From Kalaharituber pfeilii (Eukaryota > Ascomycota > Pezizomycetes > Pezizales > Pezizaceae), in assembly GCA_015179045.1 (NCBI GenBank), contig WHUZ01000073.1, positions 62,001 to 126,000 of the forward strand: a stretch of 64,000 nt of DNA, given 5' to 3'. Under the pieces are notes generated by a model that was not told the DNA's origin, made no database searches, and saw nothing but the letters and a program-made list of their open reading frames with translations. A program made the position numbers and the translations under genes. This document shows, one piece after another, positions 9,469 to 20,899 of the stretch (the first letter of the stretch is position 1; the number at the start of each line of letters is the position of its first letter).

Positions 9469-10075
9469 TGCGCCACCGAGTGGCAAGACTATGTGTAGAC
9501 TTATTGTGTACAGCCTCTACTACCAAGATGTTATTGATTGTTAAGCGTTGACATCGATTGTTAAGTATAGATAGCATAAGCAATAGAATATGTGGTGGGC
9601 ATGCGCGGGGAGCTGGAGGGCTTTCTGTCCTCCAGAGATAGTCAAGCTGCACTGACGACAACCTCCACAGAACCAGCTTTTGAGGCAACTTCGCAACCAC
9701 AACAGGATTACTCACTAATTTTACTTGGATTAATAGCTTTTAGTATGCTGACTCTGTTGATCTAATTTTTATCCCAAAAGATTGTTTTTGCTACATCGGC
9801 CACATGCGATACGTCCCCTCCGCATGCGACATGACTTACCCACATCTACCTACTCACTATCACTGATCGGTCAAACACATAACATAAGCTTCCATAGAGG
9901 CTCAAGGGGTGGCCACCAAGGAAATCGGTTCGTACCGGTTACTCCACAGCTACCAGCACCTACACCACCACCACCGCCACTAGCAAACCAATCAATACTG
10001 CCACATGCTCACCTACCACTGAATTTCAACTCCTCAGCCAAGGAATGGGCAGCCCAACTTCAAAAGGTATCGCCA

Positions 10076-10138
10076 TTTTTTTTTTTTTTCTTATATCATT
10101 ACTCGCATGCCGCCTGTAAAGCTATGGCGAGGTAAGAT
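10076..10138 (-). mobile_element. LINE-B-type tail-only insertion, 63 bp
   Basis: Perfect 8-bp duplication TATCGCCA (10068-10075 and 10139-10146). The minus strand reads seven bases, the hairpin (outer CTCGC/GCGAG, inner GCTT/AGGC), TAATGATATAAG and poly(A). Nothing else is inserted. Confidence 0.88.
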
Positions 10139-10353
10139 ATCGCCAGCTTTTGTCTTAGATGTGGCACACAATCTTTTGTATGAGATAGCAGTGGCAGAAA
10201 GAATAGATCTTGAGGAGAGACATGAGCTGGCGCATCTGCACCTTAAGAATTACAAGTTCTATTCGCAAAAAGTACTATGGAGTTGAGCCAGACTCTACCA
10301 AACCAAACATGTCTACTCCACCTATGCGTAATATGGATATGCAAACAGAGCGA

Positions 10354-10410
10354 TCGCCATAGCCTCAAAGGCGGCACGCGAGTAATGATATATAAAAAAA
10401 AAAAAAAAAG
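10354..10410 (+). mobile_element. LINE-B-type tail-only insertion, 57 bp
   Basis: Perfect 10-bp duplication AACAGAGCGA (10344-10353 and 10411-10420). The insert begins exactly at TCGCC of the hairpin (inner stem GCCT/AGGC, loop CAA), then TAATGATATAT and poly(A). Confidence 0.9.
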
Positions 10411-11189
10411 AACAGAGCGACCCTCATATGTAGAAGCGGCTGCCCAAACCTCCACAGCTCCCCCAAAGATTAGGCCAGACCCTTCCACCCCACCTAACGT
10501 TAAGAACAGAGACCCACTTACCTATGCCAAGGAAAGACCACCATCTCTAGGGCTACTTCTACTACAAAGAGCAAACCCCTTTTACCAAATAAACCGGAAC
10601 TACGACCTGTGACTTCAGAAATAGTAGTTCATGGGATAGCAGTGACCAAGAGACTGGGGAATGTTCAGAAGTGGTTGGAGGCGGATAATGAACTGGGCAC
10701 AAAAATCGCTGAGGCTAGAGGGTTGTTGAAGCAAGGGAGGAGGGAGGGAAAGGTGACTAGTTCTGTTGTTGTTTACCTGGAGGGGGCAGGTAGGACTAGT
10801 CAAATACCAGAGACTCTACGCATCGGAGGTAAGAAGTACAGATGGGATGCGTATGAGTGGGATAGGGGAAGGAAAAGACAAAGGAAAGCAGGTGGGTAGG
10901 GCTGGAGAGGATGCAATGGAGACTGATTAAGAACCCATTATTGTGCTTGGTCCACGGTCTATCTGCAGTTGTTCATCTGCAGCCGCGGTGAAGTCGTGTA
11001 GATAGCTAAGTAGCATGGGTGATCCGGCCCTCAATCCGGTGTCACAGACCTGCCTCCGGGTAATAAAGGGGTCCTGCCATAGGCTGAGAGCTTGTATGCG
11101 GGGTTACGTGATCAAAAAAAAAAAAAAAAAAAAAAAAAGGGAAGCTGCAAGCGTTATCCTAAGTTACAACCTCACTTTAGCTACATCAT

Positions 11190-11850
11190 CGTAGACTCCG
11201 TAACAGGAATCGACACCGACATTCATAGAAGGTGAGAGGACCCGAGTGGAGGCCAGGTCGGTGAGACTTCGGGGGGAAAACCTCCTGAACGAGGAGGAGG
11301 ACACGACATATTTGAGAGGAGACATGGGATGACGAGATCCACTATGCCTAGCAGTACTCACCACACTGGACAGAGAATCCGGAAGGCATTACTGGGAGAG
11401 AAGGATTGAGCGAGACGGATGAGGGGTGGAGGGCTGTGTACACTGATGGGAGCAGGATCGCAGAGAGAAAGGGGGCGGGCCTGTGGCTAGGGAGGCCCAA
11501 CCACTCCTTCCATCTAGGTGCCAGAGCCACAGTGAATGACGCAGAGCTGGTGGCCATGGCGAAGGCGCTGGAGGCGCTGGAGGAGGGGGACGAGACGTTG
11601 CTCAAAATCACGGACTCCAAAGTGGCCATCCAGAAACTCAGGGCCCTAGCTGAGGGTCACCCAACGCCTGGAAGGGCAGCGCATCGAGTCAGAGAAGCAT
11701 GGGAGAGTAGAGTCGCCCGAGGAGGGATGGATGTAGCAGTGATCTGGGTCAAAGGACACAAGGGCCGGCGGGGAATAAGAGGGCGGATAGGCACCCAAAA
11801 TCGGCGCAATTCTACCCTATCAAGATGAAGTGGTCACGGAGGCCGGAATG
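11190..11850 (+). mobile_element. LINE-B copy B2 fragment
   Basis: LINE-B segment from the linker before RNase H (NEEEDTTYLRG-like, out of frame) to the region after the RNase H His. It has no hairpin tail, so its 3' end was lost. Its 3' half is nearly identical to the fragment starting at 31807. Confidence 0.75.
11406..11828 (+). pseudogene. LINE-B RNase H domain fragment
   Basis: 140-residue frame with YTDGSRIAERKGAGL, ATVNDAELVAMAKALE, KITDSKVAIQKL and VIWVKGHKG, i.e. Asp, Glu, Asp and His of RNase H. The frame is lost right after KGHKG near 11765, where GNxxAD should follow. It ends in unrelated sequence. Not functional. Confidence 0.8.
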
Positions 11851-13638
11851 CGCATGCTCTCTTTCTTTATTCATTATAATATTATTGCAGAGTTATTAAG
11901 AGGTTGATGTGGAGTGTACACACAAAAATTTAATAGTGAAAGCTTGCGCAGTGATTAATAGCCTGTACAATGGGTAATGGCTTGTAGAGTAGTTAGTTAC
12001 TGCAGCAACCAGTATGCGTGCTGCTTTACCCGGCTTTGGCGGGTTTAGACGTCCACCTTGAGCATTACGGTATGCCAAGATATCACTAACCCTTGCACCT
12101 TTGAAAGATGCTCCTCTCCCAGTCTCAAACCCTCTGCTCCTATCATTGCCCTCTACAAGCTACCACTTCTTTATGAACTCTCTTGTTGCTCCACTATCCT
12201 TGATGAATCATCATCTATGCTGAAATGCCAGAGACAGACTTATTACGTACAAGGAGTGCTTGGAAGCTCATTCTTCCACCGGCTCTTAAACAAAGAAGTG
12301 ATGAGCACATTGCCGTTTTCTGCTCCATGGATGTAGGAATCTAGTATACTAACTGCCATGAGATAGGGCTTGATTCAGGCATGAAAAGAGCAGTGACCCT
12401 AGAATCTCCATCACTCAGTCTAACTTTTATAGAAGCAGAAGATCCAGCACTAACCAATGACTCTCAGACTCTGCCTATATGCTCTAATAGTAATATACTA
12501 TTGTGTAACAAAGATAGAAATACAGACAATATACTCTTTTTGAACTCTTTTAGCTTTTCATCAAGTGAAGCAAGCATAGATGAAGAATCGAGTCATGAGA
12601 TCGATGACAATAGGCCTACTCAGATACAGCTAAATCAAGACACAATTACCCTTATACTAGAAGAAACTGAAGCATCAGCAAAGAATATTTCTTTTGACTT
12701 CATTATATATGGTATCCCTGATAAATTCAAGTCCAATACCTAGGAGGCTAATTTACAAGAGGACGAGAACGTTGAGGAGGCAGTGGAATAGGAAGCACAA
12801 CATGTGAATAATATTGGAGCGTATGATGACCCGTTGGCTTAGTACTCTTCTGGGATCTTTCTGTTTAATTCACCCATTAGTCTTCTAACAACTGGATCGA
12901 GTTATGAGTCGACTATCTGAAAAATAATTGGAACCTCTGCAACAGTTGGAGATATGCCAGTGGTTGTTCTATTAATGTATCTGAAGTATCGTCATCCTTT
13001 TTTTCTTCCATATTTACCTGCCGAGGACGGATTCAATACTATACACCAATACGAATATATATGACAAAATGATTGGTATACAGTTTGATACTAAAATGTA
13101 TTAAATTTCTGTTACCGGATGTATATTATTACAGACGAGCAGTCTATACAACCAAGAGATATGTTCTAGCAAGTTCTAGCGATTTTGGAGGCATCACAGT
13201 TCAAGAGTTCAGAAGTGTCATGGGTTCAGGCCAGACGGATCATTGATTGACAAGACAACAGATGAGGAAGGAAAGAACTAACTACAAGATGGCCAGATTG
13301 GGCCCTTATATACATGATGGGCACCAAGAATGCACAGCGAGAGCAGACTTTTCGCATCTAATAGATCAGTAACCGGCTTTCATCTTGGGAGTTTGGTGGC
13401 CAGCAGAAAGCTTATCATGGGAGTTCAGCGACCGGGCAGTAGCCGGCAGCTGTTGCATTACCCTGCGTGCAGCGATGCAGGCACTAGGTCATGACAGACA
13501 TAAGTATTTATTATGGAGTGTTCATTAATTGCGACTATATATTATATTTTTAAAAATTGTATATAGTTTTTTTGGTACAAATGTTTATGGAGCTTTGCTA
13601 TTTGTAAACATCAACTATTTGAGCTTTATAAACAATTT
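11851..13638. other. Unassigned 1.8-kb stretch
   Basis: AT-rich in its right half. It holds two modest plus-strand frames, 12058-12336 and 12381-12743, listed separately only for the second. No motif of a known transposon or host family is recognised, and no inverted repeat is obvious. Confidence 0.4.
12381..12743 (+). CDS. Unrecognised acidic ORF, 120 aa
   Basis: An ATG-started frame rich in Ser, Asn, Asp and Glu, with an IDEESSHEIDD run near residue 65-76 and no membrane segment or known motif. The upstream frame 12058-12336 ends 44 bp before it, and several stops follow downstream, so this may be a piece of a decayed transposon ORF. Function unknown; coding status uncertain. Confidence 0.2.
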   Translation: MKRAVTLESPSLSLTFIEAEDPALTNDSQTLPICSNSNILLCNKDRNTDNILFLNSFSFSSSEASIDEESSHEIDDNRPTQIQLNQDTITLILEETEASAKNISFDFIIYGIPDKFKSNT

Positions 13639-13700
13639 TCGCCATAGCCTACAAGGCGGTATGCGAGTAATGACAAAAAAAAAAAAAAAAAAAAAAAAAA
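13639..13700 (+). mobile_element. LINE-B-type tail-only insertion, 62 bp
   Basis: Perfect 13-bp duplication TTATAAACAATTT (13626-13638 and 13701-13713). The insert begins at TCGCC, and the inner stem is GCCT/AGGC with loop ACA, a compensated change relative to GCCC/GGGC. It ends with TAATGAC and about 26 A. Confidence 0.9.
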
Positions 13701-13713
13701 TTATAAACAATTT

Positions 13714-14521
13714 CCTACATATTTATCTTTAAATGGTATTCGTTTCTGCTATTGAATTATTTTCAAGAGAGCAACAATAGGTAAGTACTTATATATGAAT
13801 ACTACATATATTTATTATATATAGCCATTTCCTAAATATAAGCACTTTTTTTCACACGATGTATAGTATTATCCTACAACTATACAGTAACAGAGCTATC
13901 TTTCTATGATATTACTATGTTGTAAGGTATATATATCTTTCTACCTTATAATATCTCTCAATCTTCTGACTATAGTATCATTGTCAGCCATGGTCTATAA
14001 TTCTATTTAGTAATACTCAAATAGTGGCCATGCAAGGGTTGGGATACTACTTACCTAGGATTGGAAAATAGGGTTATTAATAACAGTTGCTAGGAATTGT
14101 TAGTGCAAACACTTGTCTGAGAACTTGTCGACGTTTTCATTATGTAAACGATGTACCAAGGTTTTAGCCTACATCTGCCACATAACGTTGTGTTAGATAC
14201 AAGCATATGTTATTTATTGCGAATGATCCTCAGGCTGGTGGAAAAATACAAATGCTTTGCACTGAGCTACTATTAGGTAATTACTGCCTAACTATCAAAT
14301 TGGTTTCCTCTACAGTATGGATGTCATTGGTATTAGACCGTTTGCTTATTCGCTTGTTCGTTTGCTTGCTTGCTCGCTTGTCTGATAATCCGCTTTTTTT
14401 CAAAGGGGGGATGGAAAATGATGCAAATGATGTGGAAACCAGCAGCTTTGGACCATTTCCTTGTAATTCACCCCTCTGTTACTCTCCTACAACGTTGTGA
14501 GTTTCTTGTGTTTTCAAAAGT
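13714..14521. other. Unassigned AT-rich stretch
   Basis: No gene or repeat is recognised. A TTGCTTGCTCGCTTG-like simple stretch lies near 14360. Confidence 0.4.
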
Positions 14522-14595
14522 CTTTTTTTTTTTTTTTTTTTTTTTCATAATAATATCATTACTCGCATGCCCCCCTAGGGGCTATGGAGAGGTTT
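14522..14595 (-). mobile_element. LINE-B-type tail-only insertion
   Basis: Poly(T) at 14523-14545, then the complement of ATATTATTATG and a hairpin with outer stem CTC..GCGAG weakened by substitutions (inner GCCC/GGGG). The flanks TTTCAAAAGTC and TTTCGGAAGTC are a probable imperfect duplication. Confidence 0.65.
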
Positions 14596-15410
14596 CGGAA
14601 GTCATTGTGGGAGGGTCAACTTATCCGGTCGGACTTGACATCTTGGGTAGGGTAGCGACGAGGTCTTTTTGTTCGTTCTAAAATGCGTGGCTTTATCAAT
14701 TTAATTTGCTCTTTCTCCGTCTTTTTTCTATTGTATCGCTATGATTCGATGCAGTTTGCCCTCGCTGAAGTTGAGGTTGAGGTCGCCATGGCGCCGCTCT
14801 ATGGGAGGGTCAGGGGGGGGCGGGCTCGGACGTGGGGTCGACGACGGAGTGGAAGTATAGCATAGTGCAAGCTTAGCACTGAAAGCACGTGGAGATAAGG
14901 ACAGCACGTGAGGCGTCTCACCGATATCATATGTACATAGACCTTCTGTTTTCTGAAGTTTATTCAATGAACAATTTCTTCTCTTCTTTCGCACCCGCAC
15001 TGGCATTTGGTCGTACGTTCGCTTTGCCAGTTTTCACCGGCCCGATCCATTCAAAGGCCGTAGTGGACACTATGTGCCTATCATACGCCAGTAGATTTCC
15101 TATACTACTAATGCATAGTTTGCTTTGAGAATATCAATTTTGTTCCTTGCATCTTTGTTAGAATCATAATCCACAACCTTCCCTGCATTAACTATCTTTC
15201 TTCTTTCTCCAGATTTAAACAACGCAATAGAATAGCCGACAGCGTCGGTGTTACCTGTTGTCGGCAAGGAAACCGACGTGGGCGCCTGGATGGTACCTCC
15301 CGCCGCTGTAGACGCCACGGCGCTATGTACCGCTCAATGTACTTAACACTAATACGATTGTGGGAGCCGTGAGCCCGCGACTCTGGCACCCACTCCCCTA
15401 CAGCCTGGAT
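14596..15410. other. Unassigned stretch
   Basis: No supported gene. Short frames on both strands lack motifs. GC-rich at 14770-14870. Confidence 0.35.
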
Positions 15411-15465
15411 GCTCCTTTTTTATTTCGTGTCCTCCACGCGTACAAGTACCCAGCCTATGGCAGCA
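15411..15465 (-). mobile_element. Decayed LINE-A-type tail
   Basis: The minus strand reads CTGCCATAGGCTGGGTACTT, then TGTACGCG, GGACACGAAAT and A-rich sequence, aligning with the LINE-A tail with several substitutions. No duplication was found. Confidence 0.5.
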
Positions 15466-15841
15466 GCGCTTATACCCGGGCAGGGCAAAGGAACACTTAA
15501 TTACATATAAGGCCCACCACTCTACATTCACATTGGCTGAATTAAAGCTAAAAGATCCTTAGAGCCGTTTGATAAGATGCATTATCTGATCAAAAGTAAA
15601 AGAAAACAGGCAAAAAGAGTTACAGCTAAGTTGAATAGCAGAAAACCACGTCCAATGTTACTATTCGCATCTCCCGGTGACTACCGTGCTTCCCTTTCCT
15701 ATAACCCTTGCCGCTAAGCCCCTGTCACTGCCTTCGTCAAATCCCTGACGCTACCCATCTCTCCTCACTAGGAATAGTCCACGGCGGCACTTCCTACCAC
15801 CGGACATCAAATTGGTACTCACACCGCTGCCCCCCCCCCTA

Positions 15842-15902
15842 TTTTTTTTTTTTTTTTTTTAATATCATCTACTCGCGTGCCGCCCTACAGGCTATGGCGA
15901 GG
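15842..15902 (-). mobile_element. LINE-B-type tail-only insertion
   Basis: Poly(T) at 15842-15860, then the complement of TAGATGATATT and a hairpin with outer stem CTCGC/GCGAG and inner GCCT/GGGC. The empty state appears in segmental-duplication copy 2. No clean duplication was found because the left flank is a C-run. Confidence 0.7.
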
Positions 15903-16015
15903 TTAGGTACGTATGAGAGTAAGGAAATAACGTTGAAAGCCCCCTCGTTGCCCCCTTTGCCAGAACAGATATGTGATGACGGAAAAAATTAAAGTTAACA
16001 GAAATGATCTCCTGT

Positions 16016-18002
16016 CTACTGCACCTCCTTTTCCAACAGTGGATGTGTCCCCTCAATGTCCGCTGGCTTCTTTCTTTCCTTACGCTGCAGAAGCCAGCGG
16101 CATGCTGGCACCAATAGCCATGAAAACACTAATACTACCGGAAGTGCTACCAAAGTTTCAAACCTGAATGCTGTTGCCTGATCTGTGTAAATGACAAAAT
16201 CACCAGCGCCTGGCAAGGGCTGCCCATCTTCTGCCCGGAGTTTATTCCAAGAAGCATTATTTTTGGTTTCGTCTGTAAAACTAGATGAGTCCATCCACAG
16301 TCCGTAATCTATTGCTGTATTTCTGAAGACATCCCTAGTCATAATATATGCTCCATATACAAGTCTTTGCATGTCTGCAGCCGCACTGCAGGCATCTAAA
16401 TTCACTTCCCAAAGAGTACCCATCGTCCGCATTGAAGCTAGAGTCAAAGGGGCGACTGCTGCTGCAAGCTTTCCCAATGGCGAGGGGCCAAAATGCTTCG
16501 CATCAAATATCTTACGATCCATACCAAAATGAGACTTCAGAACTGTAATTGTCGCATTGGGAAGCTGAAGGTTAGGAATCTTATTGTTTTGAATATCCAC
16601 CAACGTGCCTACCCACTCCTTGTAGCTCCATGTTTGGTTCTCCCAGCAAAGCAGCGCCGGTGGCCCCAGTGGGATAGGCTGCGGAGGATCTCGGTGGTAC
16701 CAAGGGTCCTTACCAGAGCCACTTGCATATATGCCCCACAATACTGGCACCAGGGCAAATTGGTAAGTGCTTGAATTGCCCTCCCCATCTCCAAGAGGTT
16801 CCGGGCTCAGTACTTCAACACCTGGAAACGTAATCTTCCATGTCGAATTGACCACGAGCTCTCGGTAAATGCCATCATTTGGCCATAGGGTCCACTGCAC
16901 CAATTTCACATTTCGCCGCTCACGGTCTTCTCCACTCGTGTCGACATTGACATTCCATTCATACATAAATTTGCATTTTCCATCTAGCTCGACAGTAAGG
17001 TCAGGTGCAAGCTGCAAACCCATGTCATAGCCTGTAACAGAAATGCTGTATTTCATGGTGTAGCTGTCCTCATTTGCCCTGTCACTTGGAGGCTGTGACG
17101 GAATTATCTCAAATTTCACAGTATTGCTGAGTAGCTGACGGGATCTTCCACTGTCCACAATTCCCAGTGCACGAAATGCAGCGCCATCGGAGTGATCAGT
17201 GTAATTCGAAAAAAAACCCAAAAATTGCTGTAGAGTGCCACAGCTCCGAGAACGAGAGTGGGTAATATAACGTATACGGATTTGCCGGGGCAGCGTGGCC
17301 TAAAATGAACTTGTTGGGGAGTAATATAGCAGCGACATTCCCTCCTACATAAGTCCCAGCTGCCAGGAATATGATTGTAAGAGTAATAGCAAAGTTTCGC
17401 CAAGTAAACGTGAGATTGTCAGAGATCCCTTCAGAGTTGCTTCGAGAAGCGCTAGGGTTGTTTATAGGTCGTTTGACCAGACAGGAAGCAAGAAGCCTCC
17501 ACCAATATTGGAGCATTAGAACAGCGGTTTGGAAGGGCTCATTGATTGCCCAATGTGTAAACATATGTGCTGAGGTTTGCCTCAAGAGGTGTTTGGGGAG
17601 CACATATGGTATTGCAGTGGCGATGAGAATCCACCAGGCAGTGAAGATAGCAGTAACAATAATAGTGTATAGTGAGATGATGTAGACCTCTTGGGATCTG
17701 TTGACAGCAATAGCATTCTTGCTTCCTCCAGGAAATGGCATCATAAAGCGCTGACCTAGGAGGTATTGAGATGGGTAGATGCCGGCGTGATCTGGGGGTC
17801 CTCCACCCCAGTGCTGCATTACTGTGTTATTCATTTCGAGTTCTGCGGGGATTGAGACTGGGACAAGATTAGCTGCTCTTGCTATCACTTTAAACATTGG
17901 AAGTTGTTTAAGAAAGGGAAGATCTAACCAGTTTGACCGAATTATGCTTTGATTTGCAATTTCGTTGCAGCGGACCCAGAAAAAAACATTTGACGGAGGC
18001 AC
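16016..18002 (-). pseudogene. Multi-pass membrane protein, copy 1 (frameshifted)
   Basis: Two overlapping frames, 18002-17196 (268 aa) and 17221-16016 (401 aa), together match the single 639-aa frame of copy 2 at 36590-34671. The break is near 17200-17225, where copy 2 has the extra segment ELEDSGASEEIF. Hydrophobic segments: one at VYIISLYTIIVTAIFTAWWI, a second at NFAITLTIIFLAAGTYVGG, and one near the C-terminus at LVALPVVLVFSWLLVPACRW followed by a basic tail. A long, probably extracellular, N-glycosylation-rich region lies between the second and last. The first codon here is GTG after ...GATAAG, so an upstream exon with an AG acceptor is possible. Family and function are not recognised. 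Confidence 0.7.
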
Positions 18003-18395
18003 TTATCGCAGTGTATTATCTTACTCCCGCGAGAGGTCAATACAGGTATATATGAACGTCTGATAACTGAGGCTCTAGGACACATTCTGTAAAGGCATGT
18101 TGGTAGGACATGCGCAAACGCATCTTACATGAGAACTGCATACCGTAGAAGTTGGTTCATGAGACACCACAGAGTTATGAGACCATTTTCTTTAATGGAC
18201 CAAAAATACTGGTTTAAGCTAAGCCTACCGAGAGCTATGCTTGTGTAAGGTACTACACTGTAAGGAAGAGTCTGATCCAAGCGATCAATATAGTGTTGCT
18301 AAAAGGATACAAATTATCTCAGTGATGCTCCTAAGCATCCTTCACTTATCAGTATCTCTAGAATTACGCTCAGCGAGGAAATCCTGTAACGGCAA

Positions 18396-19211
18396 TGATA
18401 CTGTGCCGCAGTGCGTATTCAAATGTATGAAACTATTGGTTATAACGTCCGAATAGCACTGGGATTGCCGCCCCTACACACCTCACAGGAAGTCCCTCTG
18501 AACCAATTCCTGCGGTAGCTACGCAGGGATATAGATCGGCATGCATATGCGTAGGAGGGCTGAGGACATGACCGTCTATCAATTGCTCCTTGGTGGACAG
18601 CAAATCAGTGGTCCTAATCCGACTTGGTTTAAATTTTCGGCAGGATATGAAAACTGACACAGGAAAAAGAATATGGTCCGCCTGTACACCAATGAAAGGA
18701 CTCTGTGAAATGGAGGCGTCACTTCCACAGGAATTGATTGCAGCAAGATCAATGTCAAGTCAAGCGTATTGCACTCGAGCACAGATGCTCTCAATAGGAG
18801 CATGTCTTCGGGCGGTTACCACACGACGTCACTGACCGGGATCCGGCGCACATGTATGCAGACCTCATGTGCGGCCTTGCACTTGAGCGCTAACTTGATG
18901 CCGGTAGCGAGTAGCCTCAGATGAAGCGGAAGCTACCGTAAACTCAAGCGGAAACATACCAGTATCTTGGGACAATTGCATGAACAGTTCGGATTTGGAA
19001 TAAGACCCGGGCTGAGACCAGGCGATCATAAGTGGGGCAGACGGTCAGTGTGCATTCAGGCAGAAAGTGCGAATCATCAATTGGCAAATCTAAACTATTA
19101 TCTACCAGCAACCTGATTTTAGCCACTCGTGAGACATGCTTGCTCTGCAATCAGCTTGCATTGGCAACTGTAGAAAGCCAAGTTATTTCCGCAAATGTCT
19201 TAATTGACCTC
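18396..19211. other. Unassigned stretch
   Basis: No gene, inverted repeat or LINE motif was recognised between the segmental duplication and the next LINE-B fragment. Confidence 0.4.
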
Positions 19212-19799
19212 TTTTTTTTTTTTTTTTTAAATATCATTACTCGCGTGCCGCCCTAAGGGCTATGGCGAGCTTCAGGGACTGTACATAGATGTATAACTGA
19301 AATCAGAGGAAATAAGAAGAGTAAGTTCAATCGTAAACATAAGTCTGAGAGTAAGAAAATTCCCCTCCGCCCAGTCCAGGAATTCCATCAGTGTGTCTCC
19401 TCGAAGTGTCTCATCAGCTCAATGATCGGGTCGTGATCCCGTTCCGGGGGGTTCTCGATGTCTCGTTTGCCTCCTGGCCATGTCTCGGTTCTCCTGCGAC
19501 ACTCTGCCGTGAGGTGTGTGAAGGTCTCTTCTTCGCCGCACTAGCGGCAGTCTGGTCCGTTGCTCTTCCCTATGCTGTGTCTCCAGGCCCTGAGGCCTTC
19601 CCCGCCTAGGAGTTCTGCAAGGGTGCCGATGTGTCTGCCTCGGCGTGTCAGTGGTTTGTAACTCAGGTTAAGTCTGTTGGCTCTTGCAGCCTTCGCTTCC
19701 TGCATGGCGCCGGGTTCTGTGACTAATTCGCTCTGATATTGTAGATGCACGGCTATTTTGGCTGCCTTGTCGGCCTCGGTGTTGCCCGGGATGGCCCTG
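19212..19799 (-). mobile_element. 5'-truncated LINE-B copy B5
   Basis: 588-bp minus-strand insertion with a 9-bp duplication ATTGACCTC (19203-19211 and 19800-19808). It holds the end of RNase H, the zinc motif, a 3' UTR and the hairpin tail (complement at 19234-19271; poly(T) from 19212). Confidence 0.88.
19388..19799 (-). pseudogene. LINE-B ORF2 C-terminal fragment with a nonsense codon
   Basis: The minus strand reads from AIPGNTEADKAAKI (end of RNase H) through ANRLNLSYKPLTRRG and LAELLGGEGLRAWRHSIGKS to the zinc motif. The Trp expected in C-R-W-C-G is a TAG stop (about 19538-19540). The same frame then runs on through CGEEETFTHLTAEC to a stop at 19388-19390. A single G-to-A change explains the nonsense codon. 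Confidence 0.8.
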
Positions 19800-19976
19800 A
19801 TTGACCTCGCCGACAATCACTCCTGTACTTCAAGCAGCCTACTGTACTTGCGGTTGCTAATCTGGAATCGGAACTACGGAAAAAAAAATAAAAACCTAAC
19901 ATGTGACACCCACTTCCACCCTGACACTGTGCTTCACCACATCTCCACGCACACCACAATTCGACGCGTTCCCGTC

Positions 19977-20011
19977 CTGTCATGGCGGACAGCTGCAAGC
20001 GGGGTTATGTG

Positions 20012-20042
<31 letters not shown>
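19977..20042 (+). mobile_element. LINE-C-type tail-only insertion
   Basis: CCTGTCATGGC...GCAAGCGGGG hairpin, TTATGTG and about 31 A. No duplication was identified. Confidence 0.65.
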
Positions 20043-20044
<2 letters not shown>

Positions 20045-20337
20045 AGACGGACTTTCCCACCAACCTGAGCGAATGAGAGCCTGTTTATCCCCACGCACAG
20101 AACCTTCTTTTCTATGCATCTTTAACGAGGATTAAAGCAAGCATCAACATAATCTTTGAAGTAAACGATGAGTTGTTCCAAATATATTCATTCTCATAGT
20201 AATCTTGCATAGAAATAGTATCAGAAGAACACCTGAAAATATATATTGGCATGCCAACTATGCAATATATCAAAACGGACTGAATAAAATCAAGTGAATC
20301 AATATACAGCTGAGGCTGGGCAGCGCATCTTAGTTTA

Positions 20338-20512
20338 GTTTTATTGTTTGGAGTATTGGGTCTTGTTTCCCACCCACCTTACTAGCGGGGTTTGTGGGTA
20401 GCTACGGCGTTTGTTACTCTTTTTCCTGTTATCACTTTTGTACCTAAAATCGCTATAGCTCCTAGGGCGGCATGCGATCAATGATATTGTTAAAAAAGAA
20501 AAAAAAAAAGGA
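20338..20512 (+). mobile_element. LINE-B 3' UTR and tail fragment
   Basis: T-rich sequence resembling the LINE-B 3' UTR (TTTGTTACTCTT, then TGTACCTAAAATCGC) followed by a hairpin with outer stem ATCGC/GCGAT and an A-rich tail interrupted by G. 5' limit uncertain. Confidence 0.55.
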
Positions 20513-20784
20513 GTGGAAACAATGCTGGGCAAATTCTGAATTGGTCCAAGGTTAGAGTAGTTTCATGATGCGTGCGTGTTCCCCATGGTGTATTGGCGCC
20601 TAATATGCATATGAGCCTCCTATTGTAAACTTGTGCACACTGCAAACGGTAGACATCCGGATTCGAAAAAGCAAGCACTCGTCTGTAATAATGGGTTATG
20701 TAGCGAATTCATTGCCTACATGAGAATTCTGACACCCCTCCATTGATGGCGATACCCGAATCCTGGTACTAGGAACGAACAGGA
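20513..20784. other. Unassigned stretch
   Basis: No supported feature. Confidence 0.4.
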
Positions 20785-20842
20785 TTGTTTTTTTTTTTTT
20801 TATTTCATTAATCGCGTGCCGCCCGGAGGGCTATGGCGATGT
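20785..20842 (-). mobile_element. LINE-B-type tail
   Basis: Poly(T) from 20788, then the complement of TTAATGAAAT and a hairpin with outer stem ATCGC/GCGAT, inner GCCC/GGGC and loop TCC. It may extend right into 3' UTR-like sequence to about 20900. Confidence 0.7.
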
Positions 20843-20899
20843 TTAAGGACATAATTGATATAATATAAGAGAGAAAGATAAATAAAGGAAAATAAGGGA

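Larger units (their letters stand above)
9782..10899 (+). pseudogene. ORF1 protein of the retroposon, disrupted
   Basis: Recognisable ORF1 with a Pro/Thr-rich N-terminal region and a C-terminal RRM-like block: EIVVHGIAVTKRLGNVQKWL, SSVVVYLEGAG and LRIGGKKYRWDAYEWDRGRK, ending with a stop after nine more residues. The 10076-10138 insertion lies within a codon run that is open on both sides. A stop follows near 10278 and the frame changes. No CCHC knuckle is present. No clear ATG start; the upstream codon is TTG. The protein is presumed to bind retroposon RNA, inferred from the family. Confidence 0.7.
9652..11141 (+). mobile_element. ORF1-only retroposon copy 2 (apparently full length)
   Basis: Flanked by AAGCTGCA (9644-9651 and 11142-11149). 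It begins with a leader containing GCAACTTCGCAACCACAACA, similar to the start of the copy at 24764-26043. It then carries an ORF1, a short 3' UTR and a LINE-A-type hairpin (11070-11103; inner stem AGGCT/AGCTT) plus poly(A) 11114-11138. Two tail-only retroposons (10076-10138 and 10354-10410) are nested in its ORF. It has no ORF2. Confidence 0.78.
15485..18395 (-). repeat. Segmental duplication copy 1
   Basis: About 2.9 kb that aligns over nearly its whole length with 34325-37047 in the same orientation, including flanks on both sides of the membrane-protein gene (for example the shared CTGATCAAAAGTAAAAGAAA on the left and AGCGAGGAAATC on the right). A LINE tail at 15842-15902 is present only in this copy. 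Confidence 0.85.

Noticed and set aside
9194..9544. Frames containing long Lys or Phe runs (here and at many poly(A)/poly(T) sites)
   Set aside because: They arise from reading through LINE A-tracts and are not genes.
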